Positions 17,020 through 26,023 of a DNA stretch of 58,493 bases are shown here, piece after piece. A program made the position numbers and the translations under genes. Origin of the DNA: Burkholderiaceae bacterium. GTDB lineage: Bacteria; Pseudomonadota; Gammaproteobacteria; Burkholderiales; Burkholderiaceae_C. The stretch's first letter is position 1. Each line of letters begins with the position of its first letter. The notes below the pieces were generated by a model that had not been told where the DNA came from, made no database searches, and worked only from the letters and a program-made list of their open reading frames with translations. The stretch is taken from NCBI GenBank assembly GCA_022702125.1, contig JAKOND010000024.1:1-58493 (forward strand), in the 5' to 3' direction.

Positions 17020-18645
17020 TCAATCGACGGGAGCCGGTGCGCGGTCCATCTCGTCGAGCCAGCCGCGGCGCAGTTCGGGAACCGAGCGGGCCAGCAGCTC
17101 GTAGTAGGGATGGTGCGGTCCGCGGTCGTAGTCGGCGCGCGCCACCTGCGCGAGCTTGCGGCCGTTCTGCATGACGACGATCTCGTCGCATACGGCGCGC
17201 ACGGTGTGCAGGTCGTGGCTGATGAAGAGGTACGACACCCCGAGCTCGCGCCGCAGCTCGGCGATCAGGTCGAGCACCGCAGCGCCCACCACGGTGTCGA
17301 GCGCCGAGGTGACCTCGTCGCACAGGATCAGGTCCGGCTCGGCCGCCAGCGCGCGCGCCAGGTTCACGCGCTGCTTCTGCCCGCCCGACAGGCCGCCGGG
17401 CAGGCGGCCGGCCACGGATCGCGGCAGCTGGACCAGGTCCAGCAGCTGGTGGATGCGCCGCCGCAGCGGATCGCCCCGCAGTCCCTTGTAGAACTGGAGC
17501 GGTCGCGCGAGGATGCGTTCGATGGTCTGCGACGGATTGAGCGCCGTGTCGGCCATCTGGAACACGATCTGGATCCGGCGCAATTCTTCCTTGCTGCGCT
17601 CGGCCAGCGTCGGTTTGAGTTCGCGGTTGTTGAAGAGCATGCTGCCGTGGCAAGGCTTGATCAACCCGGCGATGGCGCGCGCCAGGGTCGTCTTGCCGGA
17701 GCCCGATTCGCCGATGACGCCGATGGCCTGGCCGCGGTAGAGCTTGAGGTCGATGCCCTCCAGGATCAGCTTGGCAGGCCGGCCCTTGGCGTCCACCGGC
17801 CCGTAGCCGGCGCCGAGTTCGCGCACGTCGAGCAGGAGTTCGCTTTCGCCCGAGCACTGGCCGCTGGCGCGCGGTTCGGGGCGCGCGGCCGCCAGCAGGC
17901 TCCGGGTATAGCTGTGCGACGGTGCTTCGAGGATGCGCTCGGTCGGGGCGACCTCCTGCATCTTGCCGTTGCGCAGCACCAGGATATGGTCGGCCATCTG
18001 CGCCACCACCGCCAGGTCGTGGCTCACGTAGACCGCGGTGGCGCGGCGTTCGCGCACCACGCGGCGGAAGGCGCGCAGCACCTCGATCTGGGTGGTGACG
18101 TCGAGAGCGGTGGTGGGTTCGTCCAGGATCACCACGTCCGGATCGGCGATCAGCGCCATCGCGGCCATCAGCCGCTGGAGCTGGCCGCCGGAGACCTGGT
18201 GCGGATAGCGCGAGCCGATGTTCTCGGGATCGGGCAGGGCGAGCTCGCGGAAGAGTCCCACCGCCTTGGCCTCGGCTTCGGCCCGGCTGCAGATGCCGTG
18301 GATGCGGGCGGGCTCCACCGTCTGGTCCATGATGGTCCGCGACGGATTGAAGGAGGCGGCGGCGCTCTGCGCGATGTAGGCCACGGTGCGGCCCCGCAGC
18401 GCGCGCTGCCCGGCGGGAGGCAGGCCCAGCACCTCCGTGTCGCCGATGCGGACGCTGCCGCCGGAGATGCGGCAGCCGGTGCGCGCGTGACCCATCAAGG
18501 CGAGCGCGGTGGTGGTCTTGCCGGAGCCCGATTCCCCGATCAAGGCCAGCACTTCCCCGGGCTGGATGGCGAAGCTCAGACGGTCCACCAGCGTTTGCTC
18601 GCCGGCGGCGACGCAGAGGTTCTCGACGATGACCGACGCGCCCAT
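17020..18645 (-). CDS. ABC transporter dual ATP-binding protein, peptide/opine type
   Basis: A 541-aa protein carrying two complete ATPase domains (about 1-260 and 275-530), equal to fused DppD and DppF or GsiA. Walker A motifs are GESGSGKTTTALAL and GESGSGKTTLARAI; signatures are VSGGQLQRLMAA and LSGGQKQRVNLARAL; Walker B are VVILDEPTTAL and LILCDEVTSAL, both with catalytic Glu. It powers the two permeases encoded just upstream, which overlap it by one nucleotide at 18645. Substrates of this class are dipeptides, opines, nickel chelates or glutathione. The neighbouring oxidase and dehydrogenase favour an amine- or opine-like molecule. Confidence 0.92.
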   Translation of the reverse strand: MGASVIVENLCVAAGEQTLVDRLSFAIQPGEVLALIGESGSGKTTTALALMGHARTGCRISGGSVRIGDTEVLGLPPAGQRALRGRTVAYIAQSAAASFNPSRTIMDQTVEPARIHGICSRAEAEAKAVGLFRELALPDPENIGSRYPHQVSGGQLQRLMAAMALIADPDVVILDEPTTALDVTTQIEVLRAFRRVVRERRATAVYVSHDLAVVAQMADHILVLRNGKMQEVAPTERILEAPSHSYTRSLLAAARPEPRASGQCSGESELLLDVRELGAGYGPVDAKGRPAKLILEGIDLKLYRGQAIGVIGESGSGKTTLARAIAGLIKPCHGSMLFNNRELKPTLAERSKEELRRIQIVFQMADTALNPSQTIERILARPLQFYKGLRGDPLRRRIHQLLDLVQLPRSVAGRLPGGLSGGQKQRVNLARALAAEPDLILCDEVTSALDTVVGAAVLDLIAELRRELGVSYLFISHDLHTVRAVCDEIVVMQNGRKLAQVARADYDRGPHHPYYELLARSVPELRRGWLDEMDRAPAPVD

Positions 18646-19562
18646 CAGCGTGCTCCCCGTTCGCGGGCGACGCGGCCCGGCAGATTGTCGATGACCAGGT
18701 TCACCGCGATCGTGAGGCTCGCGATGGCCATGGCCGGAGCGATCACCGCGGCGCCGGCCTCCGGCAGCGCGCCGATGTTCTCGCGGACCAGCGACCCCCA
18801 GTCGGCGGCCGGCGGCTGGATGCCCAGGCCGAGGAAGCTCAGTCCCGCGAGCAGCAGCACGACGTAGACGAAGCGCAGGCCCAGGTCGGCCAGCATCGGG
18901 CCGACGATGTTGGGCAGGATCTCGCGCAGCATGATGTAGAGCCGGCCTTCGCCGCGGGTGCGGGCCACGGTGACGTAGTCCAGCGCGTTGATGTTGACCG
19001 CGAGGGAGCGCGCGATCCGGTAGGCGCCGGGTATGTAGATGATGGCGGCGGTGAGTACCAGCATGCCGATCGACGAGCCGAATCCCGCCACCATGATCAA
19101 CGCGAACATCTTGCTCGGGATGGCGGTCAGGGTGTCGATGGCCCGGCTCAGCGCGGTGTCGACGACGCCCTCGCTGGCTGCGGCGAGCAGCGCGAGCACA
19201 GTGCCGGTTCCGCTGGCGAGCAGGGTGGCGACGAGGGCGACGCCGACGGTGGAGCGCGCGCCGTCGATCACCCGCACCAGCATGTCGCGGCCGAGGTAGT
19301 CGGTGCCGAGCCAGTGCCTGGCGCTCATCGGGGCGAACACGGCCGCGCTGCCGCCGCTCGAGAATTGGCGCGAGAGGATCTCGGGTCCGACGAAGGCGGC
19401 CAGGATCCAGAACAGCAGGACCGCCAGGCCGAGCAGGCCGGTCCAGCCGAAGTGGCGGAACCGGCCGGGCGGCCGCCCGGATGGCGCCGCCGGGTGCGCC
19501 ACGGATGCGGTTGCGGGGGGGGCGAGCGTTTTCATGACGGGGGGGTCTTCGGTTTCAGCCAT
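18645..19562 (-). CDS. ABC transporter permease, DppC-like
   Basis: A 305-aa inner-membrane permease of the dipeptide/oligopeptide/nickel family. It has an N-terminal TM segment after a Pro/Ala-rich tail (LLGLAVLLFWILAAFVGP), the DppC-type periplasmic segment HWLGTDYLGRDMLVRVI, and the EAA coupling loop DYVTVARTRGEGRLYIMLREILPNI reaching the ATPase. The ATG at 19562 overlaps the DppB-type gene by 8 nt; an in-frame ATG at 19535 would remove nine residues and the overlap. It forms the heterodimeric channel with the 19555-20511 product. Confidence 0.91.
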   Translation of the reverse strand: MAETEDPPVMKTLAPPATASVAHPAAPSGRPPGRFRHFGWTGLLGLAVLLFWILAAFVGPEILSRQFSSGGSAAVFAPMSARHWLGTDYLGRDMLVRVIDGARSTVGVALVATLLASGTGTVLALLAAASEGVVDTALSRAIDTLTAIPSKMFALIMVAGFGSSIGMLVLTAAIIYIPGAYRIARSLAVNINALDYVTVARTRGEGRLYIMLREILPNIVGPMLADLGLRFVYVVLLLAGLSFLGLGIQPPAADWGSLVRENIGALPEAGAAVIAPAMAIASLTIAVNLVIDNLPGRVARERGAR

Positions 19563-20511
19563 GGCGCAGCCGCGGATTGGCCAGGATGCCGCACACGTCG
19601 GCGAAGGTCACCAGGATCAGGTATCCCGCGCAGAAGATCATGGTGCAGGTCTGGACCAGCGGCATGTCGCGCTGGGCCACGCCGTCCACCATCAGCTTGG
19701 CGATGCCGGGGTAGTTGAAGATGGTCTCGACGATGATCACGCCGCCCAGCAGGTAGGACAGGCTGAGCGCCACGGCGTTGGCGATCGGCCCGATCGCGTT
19801 GGGCAGCGCGTGCGCCAGCACCATGCGCGCCGGCGACGCGCCCTTGAGACGCACCATCTCGATGTACGGCGCCTCGAGCTGGTCGATGACCGCGGCGCGC
19901 GTCATGCGCATCATCTGGGCGATGATCACGCAGCACAGGCTCAGCACCGGCATCGCGAAGGCGCGCAGCACTTCGCCGACGGAATCGACGTCGCTGACGT
20001 AGGAGAGGGCGGGCAGCCAGCGCAGCTTGACGGCGAACACCAGGACCGCGAGCGTGGCGATCAGGAATTCCGGGACCGAGACGACGCCCACCGCGGCGGT
20101 GGAGGCGATCCGGTCGAACCAGGATCCCCGCCAAACCGCCGAGAGGATGCCCAGCGCGAGAGCGATCGGCACCGAGAACAGCGCCGTCACGGCCGCGAGC
20201 AGCAGCGAGTTGGGCAGGCGGCTGCCCACCAGGTCGCCGACCGGCATCTGCGTGGTGGCCGAGGTCCCCAGGTCGCCCCGGAGCAGCCCGCCCAGCCAGT
20301 GGAGATAGCGCTGCGGGGCCGGCACGTCCAGGCCGAGCTGGGCGCGCAGCGCCGCCAGGGATTCGGCGGTCGCGTCCTGGCCGAGCTGCTCCTGCGCGGC
20401 GTCGCCCGGCAGCACCGAGGTGATCGCGAACACGATCGCCGATACCACCAGCAGCGAGGCCAGCGCCAGACCCAGTCGCTGGAGCAGGAGCTTGGGGATG
20501 ACGGAGTTCAT
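19555..20511 (-). CDS. ABC transporter permease, DppB-like
   Basis: A 318-aa permease with six predicted TM helices. It starts with the typical DppB opening (LLLQRLGLALASLLVVSAIVFAIT), has the family motif RLPNSLLLAAVTAL, and carries an EAA loop (APYIEMVRLKGASPARMVLAHALPNAI). It pairs with the DppC-type subunit whose gene overlaps its end by 8 nt. It begins 34 nt after the substrate-binding protein stop, in the same operon. Confidence 0.92.
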   Translation of the reverse strand: MNSVIPKLLLQRLGLALASLLVVSAIVFAITSVLPGDAAQEQLGQDATAESLAALRAQLGLDVPAPQRYLHWLGGLLRGDLGTSATTQMPVGDLVGSRLPNSLLLAAVTALFSVPIALALGILSAVWRGSWFDRIASTAAVGVVSVPEFLIATLAVLVFAVKLRWLPALSYVSDVDSVGEVLRAFAMPVLSLCCVIIAQMMRMTRAAVIDQLEAPYIEMVRLKGASPARMVLAHALPNAIGPIANAVALSLSYLLGGVIIVETIFNYPGIAKLMVDGVAQRDMPLVQTCTMIFCAGYLILVTFADVCGILANPRLRHG

Positions 20512-20545
20512 GCGGCGATCCTCGGTATGGGGCGGTGCCGGCGCA

Positions 20546-22162
20546 TCAGGCGTCGAGCCAGATGTGTTCGGCGAAGGAATAGCCCATCAGGCCGCCCAGC
20601 GGGATCGGCGAAAGGCCTTTCACCTTGGTGCTGTGGCCGTCGATGCTCGACAGGAACAGCGGGATGCCGACGCCCGCCTCGTTGTGGATCATCTGCTGCA
20701 TGTCGGCGTACATCTGCTTGCGCTTGCCGAAATCGGTCTCGCCGCGGGCGGCCAGCAGCAGGTCGTCGAACTTCGGGTTCTTGAAGCGCGATCCGTTCCA
20801 GGGCGCGTCGGACTTGAAGAACTGGGTGAGCAGCACATCGGCGTTCGGGCGCGGATTGACGTTGCCGAAGCCGACCGGGCTGTTGAGCCAGTGGCTGGAC
20901 CAGTAGCCGTCGGCCGGCATGCGCTTGACGTCCAGGTCGAGGCCGATGCGTTGCGCGCTCTGCTGCATCAGCAGTGCGAACTCCGTGGAATACATGGCCG
21001 CCGGCGAGGTGACCACCGGCACCCTGCCGGTGATGCCGGATTTCTGCAGATGGAACTTCGCCTTGTCGAGGTCGAAGGGGCGCTGCGGCAGCTTGGCGTA
21101 GAAGCGGTTGGTCGGGTCGATCGGCTGGTCGTTGCCCAGCACCGCGAAGTCCAGCGCGATGGCCTTCTTCATCTGCTCTCGGTCGAGCAGATGTTTCATG
21201 GCCAGCGCGAAGTCGGGATTCGCGCCAGGACCGGTGTCCTTGCGCATGATCAGGTCGGTGTATTGGCCCGACTGCGTCAGCATGATCCCGAAGCCCGGCG
21301 TGGATTTCACGCGTTCGACCGAGCGCGGGTTGACCGACGCGACGAGGTCCATGCCTCCCGAGAGGAGGGCGTTCAGACGCGCGTTTTCGTCACCGATCCC
21401 GACGAATTCGATCTCGTCGAGGTAAGGCCTTCCCGGCTTCCAATAGGCATCGTTGCGCACCACCAGCGAACGGATGCCCGGCTTGAACTCTTTCAGCTTG
21501 TAAGGGCCCGTGCCGATACCGGAGGCGAAATCGGTGGTGCCGTCCTTGACGATCTGGAAATGGAAAGTTCCCAAGATGACCGGCAGGTCGGCGTTCGGCG
21601 AATTCAGCACCACGGTCACTTCGTTCGGGCCGCTGGCGGTGACGCTCTCGATCTGGTCCGCCAAGATCTTCGCCTTGGAGGCGGTGGCGGGATTCTTGTG
21701 GCGCATGATCGAGTACACGACGTCTGCGGGAGCCAGCGACTTGCCGTCGTGGAACACCACCCCCTTGCGCAAGGCGAAGATCCAGGTCTTCGCATCCTGC
21801 GTCGTGAACGATTCGGCCAGTGCCGGCTGCGGCGCCAGGCTCGCATCCAGCGAGGTGAGTCCGTTGTAGAGCATGGTGCAGCGCGAGTAGTCGGTCTGGT
21901 TCGACTGCTTGGCCGGATCGAGCGTGTCCGAGGCCGCGGCGGTCGCTCCGGCCACGCGGATGCGCCCGCCGCGGCGCGGGGTCTGCGCATGCGCGGACAG
22001 CGCCAAGGTCGAGAGGCCGCCGGCCAAACCGGCCTGCATGCCGCCCGCCATCAGCATCCCGAGGATGTCGCGCCGGGTGGCGCCCTGCTTCAGCGATTCC
22101 ATGACGCGCAGGCTCTCCCGGGGGCCGACGATCTTATCAAAGCTCTTGCTGGTGTCGTTCAT
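20546..22162 (-). CDS. ABC transporter substrate-binding protein, Tat-type signal
   Basis: A 538-aa periplasmic binding protein of the SBP_bac_5 (peptide/opine/nickel) family, with the typical segments FALRKGVVFHDGKSLAPADVVYS and GTGPYKLKEF. The N-terminus holds a twin-arginine-like motif TRRDIL (about residues 29-34) ahead of a hydrophobic stretch ending AHAQ, so export by Tat rather than Sec is likely. Tat export of SBPs is uncommon and suggests folding, or ligand or metal binding, before export. It is the receptor of the importer encoded just downstream and follows the oxidase gene by 79 nt. The ligand cannot be deduced from sequence. Confidence 0.92.
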   Translation of the reverse strand: MNDTSKSFDKIVGPRESLRVMESLKQGATRRDILGMLMAGGMQAGLAGGLSTLALSAHAQTPRRGGRIRVAGATAAASDTLDPAKQSNQTDYSRCTMLYNGLTSLDASLAPQPALAESFTTQDAKTWIFALRKGVVFHDGKSLAPADVVYSIMRHKNPATASKAKILADQIESVTASGPNEVTVVLNSPNADLPVILGTFHFQIVKDGTTDFASGIGTGPYKLKEFKPGIRSLVVRNDAYWKPGRPYLDEIEFVGIGDENARLNALLSGGMDLVASVNPRSVERVKSTPGFGIMLTQSGQYTDLIMRKDTGPGANPDFALAMKHLLDREQMKKAIALDFAVLGNDQPIDPTNRFYAKLPQRPFDLDKAKFHLQKSGITGRVPVVTSPAAMYSTEFALLMQQSAQRIGLDLDVKRMPADGYWSSHWLNSPVGFGNVNPRPNADVLLTQFFKSDAPWNGSRFKNPKFDDLLLAARGETDFGKRKQMYADMQQMIHNEAGVGIPLFLSSIDGHSTKVKGLSPIPLGGLMGYSFAEHIWLDA

Positions 22163-22241
22163 GGCGGACGTCTCTTCCTAACGGTTTTCGGGGTGGGTGG
22201 GGAAAGGGTTGCGGGATCGGTTGGCAGGGGCGGGGCGCCGC

Positions 22242-23534
22242 TCAGGCCAGCTTGTCCTTGAGCTTGTAGTAGAGGCCGACGGCCGGGAGGAACCAGGGGG
22301 CGCCGAAGTGGCCCGGGATGGCGGGCCAGTCGCGGCCCTCCCAGGGGTTCGCGTTCGGTTCGCCGGCCATCAGGGCGGCCATGCGCTCGCCCATGTGAAC
22401 CGACATCTGCGTGCCGTGGCCGCTGTAGCCCATGCTGTAGTAGAGGCCGTCGCGCTCGCCGGCGTGCGGCAGGCGGTCCTGCGTCGCGTCCACCAGGCCG
22501 CCCCAGCAGTAGTCGAGGCGGACCGCGCCGAGCTGGGGGAAGGTTTCGGCGAGGCCGGCCCGCAGGATCTCGCCGCTGGCGGCGTCAGATTGCGGGCTGG
22601 AGATGGCGAACCGCGCCCGCCCGCCGAACACCAGCCGGTGGTCCGCGGTGAGCCGGAAATAGTGGTGGATGTTGGCCACCGTGGTGTAGGTGCGGCGCGC
22701 TGCGAGCAGCGCCTGCGCGCGTTCGGCCCCCAGCGGCTCGGTCACCACGATGAAGCTGCCGATCGGCACGATGCGCCGGCGCAGCCAACCGAAGCTGCCG
22801 TAGCCGCCGTGCCGCGTCGCGCCGGTGGCCAGCAGGAGCTGATCGGCCTCGACGGTGCCGCGGCCGGTCGCGAGGCGGTGCGCATGGCCGGTGCCGATGC
22901 GCTGGATGCGGCGCACTTCGGTGCCGGTGTGGATCTCCGCGCCGCGGCGTTCGGCCGCGGCCGCGAGACCGTGGGCGAAGCGGCCCATGTGCATCTGGCC
23001 GCTGCGCTTGTAGAGCAGGCCTCCGTGGAAGCGTCCGCTCTGGACCTCGGCCCGCACGCGCGCGGCGTCCAGGATCTCGACGTCGGTGTCGACGCCGTCG
23101 TCGATCAGGCGCTGCGCGCTGCGCCGCAGCGCCTCCAGGTGCTGGGGCCGGGTCGCGAGCTTGAGCTTGCCGTGGCGCAGGAAATCGCAGTCGATGGACT
23201 CTTCGCGCACCAGGCGCTCGACCGTGTCGACCGACGCGTCGTAGGCGTGGTACCAGCCGCGCGCACGGGCCGCGCCGACCTTGGCCGCGACATCGGCGTA
23301 GTCCATCGCGAGACCGTTGTTGACATGGCCGCCGTTGCGGCCCGAGGCCTCGGCGGCCACGCGCGGGCCCGCTTCCAGCACCGCGACCCGCGCGCCCCGC
23401 TTCGCGAAGGCCAGCGCCGCCGAAAGGCCGGTGAAGCCGCCTCCGACGATCGCGACATCCACCCGCGCGGGCAGTTCGCGCACCGGCGGCACGAAGGCGT
23501 CGGCGGATTCGGTCCAGTAGCTCTCGAGTTTCAT
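22242..23534 (-). CDS. FAD-dependent amine oxidase, DAO/PuuB-like
   Basis: A 430-aa flavoprotein of the D-amino-acid-oxidase fold, closest by pattern to gamma-glutamylputrescine oxidase PuuB. It starts with the typical SYWTESA segment, then VAIVGGGFTGLSAALAFAKRGARVAVLEA (FAD dinucleotide site, residues about 27-55), ASGRNGGHVNNG, and ends with the FAD-tail motif GYSGHGTQMSVHMGERMA. It oxidises a secondary or primary amine to an imine/aldehyde with release of peroxide or transfer to quinone. It lies between the HAD gene and the ABC importer, and the operon ends in a semialdehyde dehydrogenase, which fits oxidation of the imported compound followed by aldehyde removal. No glutamine-synthetase-like PuuA is in the window. 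Confidence 0.88.
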   Translation of the reverse strand: MKLESYWTESADAFVPPVRELPARVDVAIVGGGFTGLSAALAFAKRGARVAVLEAGPRVAAEASGRNGGHVNNGLAMDYADVAAKVGAARARGWYHAYDASVDTVERLVREESIDCDFLRHGKLKLATRPQHLEALRRSAQRLIDDGVDTDVEILDAARVRAEVQSGRFHGGLLYKRSGQMHMGRFAHGLAAAAERRGAEIHTGTEVRRIQRIGTGHAHRLATGRGTVEADQLLLATGATRHGGYGSFGWLRRRIVPIGSFIVVTEPLGAERAQALLAARRTYTTVANIHHYFRLTADHRLVFGGRARFAISSPQSDAASGEILRAGLAETFPQLGAVRLDYCWGGLVDATQDRLPHAGERDGLYYSMGYSGHGTQMSVHMGERMAALMAGEPNANPWEGRDWPAIPGHFGAPWFLPAVGLYYKLKDKLA

Positions 23535-23586
23535 GCGGGGTCCGTGGGTCCGTGGGTGCGTGGCGCTTGGCGGGGGTGCGGGAGGA

Positions 23587-24252
23587 TCAGAGGCCGACGA
23601 CGCTCGGCAGGCCGCCGATGTCCTGGATCTCGGTGTAGCGGTAGGCCGGGTTGCCCGGGCCGTGGCCGCGGTTGACGAACACCTTGTGGACGATGCCGAT
23701 GTCGTCGGCGGACATCAGGTCGTAGCGCAGGCTGGAGGACACGTGCAGCACGTCCTCGGGGTTGCAGCCCAGCGAGTCGAGCATGTATTCGAACGCCTTC
23801 AGGCGCGGCTTGTAGGCTTGCGCCTGCTGGGCCGTGTAGACGCGGTGGAAGGGCGCGCCGAGCATGGCGACGTTCTTCTGGATCTGGCTGTCGTCGGCGT
23901 TCGACAGGATGACCAGCGGGATCTCCTTGGCGACCTTGGCGAGACCCGCGGGCACGTCGGCGTGCGGATCCCAGGTGGGCACGGCGTCGTAGTAGGTCTG
24001 GCCATCGCTGTCCAGGTACTGGATCTTCCATTTCTTGCACAGGCGGCGCACCGCGTTCTTCAGCACCGTCTCGTAGGGCTTCCAGTCGCCCAGGACTTCG
24101 TCGAAACGGTAGGCGGTGAAGTCGTTGATGAACTCGGGCATGCGATCCGCGGGAATACGGTCGGCGAAGAGCGTCTTCGTCAGCTCGGCCATGCGGAACC
24201 GCGTCAGGGTGCCGTAGCAGTCGAAAGTCACGTACTTGGGGCGGAAAGCCAT
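23587..24252 (-). CDS. HAD-superfamily hydrolase, haloacid dehalogenase type II
   Basis: A 221-aa paralog of the HAD protein at 10049-10714, with nucleophile motif FDCYGTL (Asp11), LSNA, AYKPR and SSSLRYD. The conserved set supports L-2-haloacid-dehalogenase-type folding; whether the substrate is a haloacid or a phosphoester is open. It is the first gene of the seven-gene minus-strand operon, followed after 52 nt by the amine oxidase. Two such paralogs in amine-catabolism groups argue that this subfamily has a role tied to amine or amino-acid breakdown. Confidence 0.85.
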   Translation of the reverse strand: MAFRPKYVTFDCYGTLTRFRMAELTKTLFADRIPADRMPEFINDFTAYRFDEVLGDWKPYETVLKNAVRRLCKKWKIQYLDSDGQTYYDAVPTWDPHADVPAGLAKVAKEIPLVILSNADDSQIQKNVAMLGAPFHRVYTAQQAQAYKPRLKAFEYMLDSLGCNPEDVLHVSSSLRYDLMSADDIGIVHKVFVNRGHGPGNPAYRYTEIQDIGGLPSVVGL

Positions 24253-24901
24253 GTCTCGGATCCTTGGATAAAACCGGTTACCGACCGGGGCGGGCCGCAG
24301 TGCTACGGGGTTCGTGCGACAGCTTCATGGAAAGGCGATTGCAACATGCAGATCGCTGCGGTCCGTTGGGAAAAACGGGTCGCAGCGCGACGAAGCTGCG
24401 GTTTGGAGGTGCGGCAGCGGCATGCCATGCGGTCTGCTTTGGCGGGGTGCGCGCATGCACCGCGCTGCAGCATGCGGGGCGCGGGAAGCACGTTTTTGGA
24501 GCGCGGTTCTGGGCGTTCATGGCGGGGCTCGGTGCGGTGGGTGAAGCCGGAAACGGCTCGGAGGCGCAGGGTGGTCGATGCTAGGCAGGTGGCTGCGGCA
24601 TTTGTGCTGGAGTGCGCGGGGGCCGCAGCAGCGAATTGCGAAACCTCCGGCCGAGGCAGCCGAAGCTTGCGATTTACGTAGCAACCCTGATTCGAGATGG
24701 CGCACCGGATCGATGTCGGCCAAGATGAATGCGCTCCGTTTCCCCGCTCCGTTTTTCTCGAAAGGCACTCCCCGTGAGCTCGTTTCTTCCAGAGGCCCGC
24801 GCTGCGGGCCGCAGCGCCCCCTGCACGCCGATCGCGGCATCCCGCGCAGTGCGTGCGAAGGATTCCGCCGTCGCCGAGAACGCCTCGGCTTGAGGTCGGC
24901 C
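24253..24901. other. divergent control region of the amine-catabolic cluster
   Basis: About 650 nt between the minus-strand oxidase/ABC operon and the plus-strand GhrA gene. Frames here have no coding character. It holds several dyads: GGTGC(24446-24450)/GCACC(24457-24461), GGCCCGC-GCT-GCGGGCC at 24794-24810, and CGCA-N12-TGCG at 24381-24400, preceded on the minus strand by CCAAAC and loosely like the element at 25842-25936. GAGG at 24892-24895 is the ghrA ribosome binding site. Confidence 0.5.
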
Positions 24902-25831
24902 ATGGATGTCTTCCTCTACAAATCCGACCCGGTGCGCGGACAGGCCTGGGCCGAGGTGTTCCGCCGGCGCGCCCCGCACCTCGACTTCCGGATCTGGCCC
25001 GACGTCGGCGATCCCGAACGCGTGCGTTTCCTCGCCGCCTGGGAGCCGCCGGCCGACCTGGCGACGCGTTTCCCGCGCCTGGAAGTGCTGTTTTCTTCGG
25101 GCGCCGGTGTCGATCAGTTCGATTTCGGGGCGCTCCCGCCCGACCTGCCGGTGGTGCGCATGGTCGAGCCCGGCATCGTGCGCGGCATGGTCGAGTACGT
25201 GACGCACGCGGTGCTCGCGCTGCACCGCGATATGCCGCAGTACCGGCGCCAGCAGCGCGAGGGCGTCTGGAAGCCCCTGCCGGTGCGCACCGCAGGCGAA
25301 CGGCGCATCGGCGTGCTGGGGCTGGGCTCGCTCGGTCAGGCGGTCCTGGCGCAACTCGTCGCAATGGGCTTCGACTGCGCCGGATGGAGCCGTTCGCGCC
25401 GGACGGTCGCAGGCGTGGCGACCTACGCGGGCGCGGAGGAAATGGATGGATTCCTGGCGCGCACCGAAGTGCTGGTCTGCCTGCTGCCGCTGACCGGCGA
25501 GACCCGCGGCTTCCTCGATGCGCGGCTCTTCGGAGGGCTGCCGCGCGGCGCCGCGCTGGTGCATGCCGGGCGCGGACCGCAACTGGTCGAGGCCGACCTG
25601 CTCGCCGCGCTGGAATCCGGCCAACTGGCCGAAGCGATGGTCGACGTGACCGATCCCGAGCCGCTGCCGGCGTCGCATCCTTTCTGGACGCATCCCCGGA
25701 TCCAGCTCACGCCGCACATCGCGAGCATGACGCAGCCGCTGACCGCGGCCGAGGCCGTGATCGACAACCTGCGCCGCCTCGGGTCCCGTGAGCCGATGGT
25801 CGGCCTGGTGGACCGCGCGCGGGGCTACTGA
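24902..25831 (+). CDS. ghrA: glyoxylate/hydroxypyruvate reductase A, D-2-hydroxyacid dehydrogenase
   Basis: A 309-aa D-2-hydroxyacid dehydrogenase of the GhrA type. The NAD(P)-binding motif is GVLGLGSLGQAV (about 138-149). Catalytic Arg is in HAGRGPQL, the acid in the DPEPLP segment, and His in LTPHIASMT. The ATG at 24902 has GAGG 6 nt upstream; the longer open frame is non-coding. It reduces glyoxylate or hydroxypyruvate to glycolate or glycerate. As the first gene of the plus-strand series it could remove a glyoxylate or 2-keto-acid product of amine oxidation. Confidence 0.9.
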   Translation: MDVFLYKSDPVRGQAWAEVFRRRAPHLDFRIWPDVGDPERVRFLAAWEPPADLATRFPRLEVLFSSGAGVDQFDFGALPPDLPVVRMVEPGIVRGMVEYVTHAVLALHRDMPQYRRQQREGVWKPLPVRTAGERRIGVLGLGSLGQAVLAQLVAMGFDCAGWSRSRRTVAGVATYAGAEEMDGFLARTEVLVCLLPLTGETRGFLDARLFGGLPRGAALVHAGRGPQLVEADLLAALESGQLAEAMVDVTDPEPLPASHPFWTHPRIQLTPHIASMTQPLTAAEAVIDNLRRLGSREPMVGLVDRARGY

Positions 25832-25841
25832 AGCCCCCGCG

Positions 25842-25936
25842 CCAAACGATCTGCTGTCAAGGCGCCAACAACCGCAGGCTGCTCCGTGCGGCCACCCCAA
25901 AGCAGCATTCGGGCAGGGGCTCCGGAAATTAAGCTG
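25842..25936 (+). promoter_or_regulatory. 95-bp conserved upstream element, copy A
   Basis: Aligns without gaps to copy B at 28395-28489, with 72 of 95 positions identical by hand count. Conserved blocks are AACGATCTGC, the dyad CGCA(25873-25876)-N10-TGCG(25887-25890), ACCCCAAAGC (25894-25903) and CGGAAATTAAGCTG (25923-25936). The last block probably contains the -10 region. It lies 87 nt upstream of the FAD oxidase start at 26024. The dyad size suits an Lrp/AsnC dimer, and such a regulator is encoded at 30000-30494. Confidence 0.7.
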
Positions 25937-26023
25937 TGATGACACGCCAAAGGCGGTCCGGCGGCTGCGCCATGTCGCTGCGGCCGCCCGGAGCATGCAT
26001 ACCCGAATTCCCGAGACGTCCCC

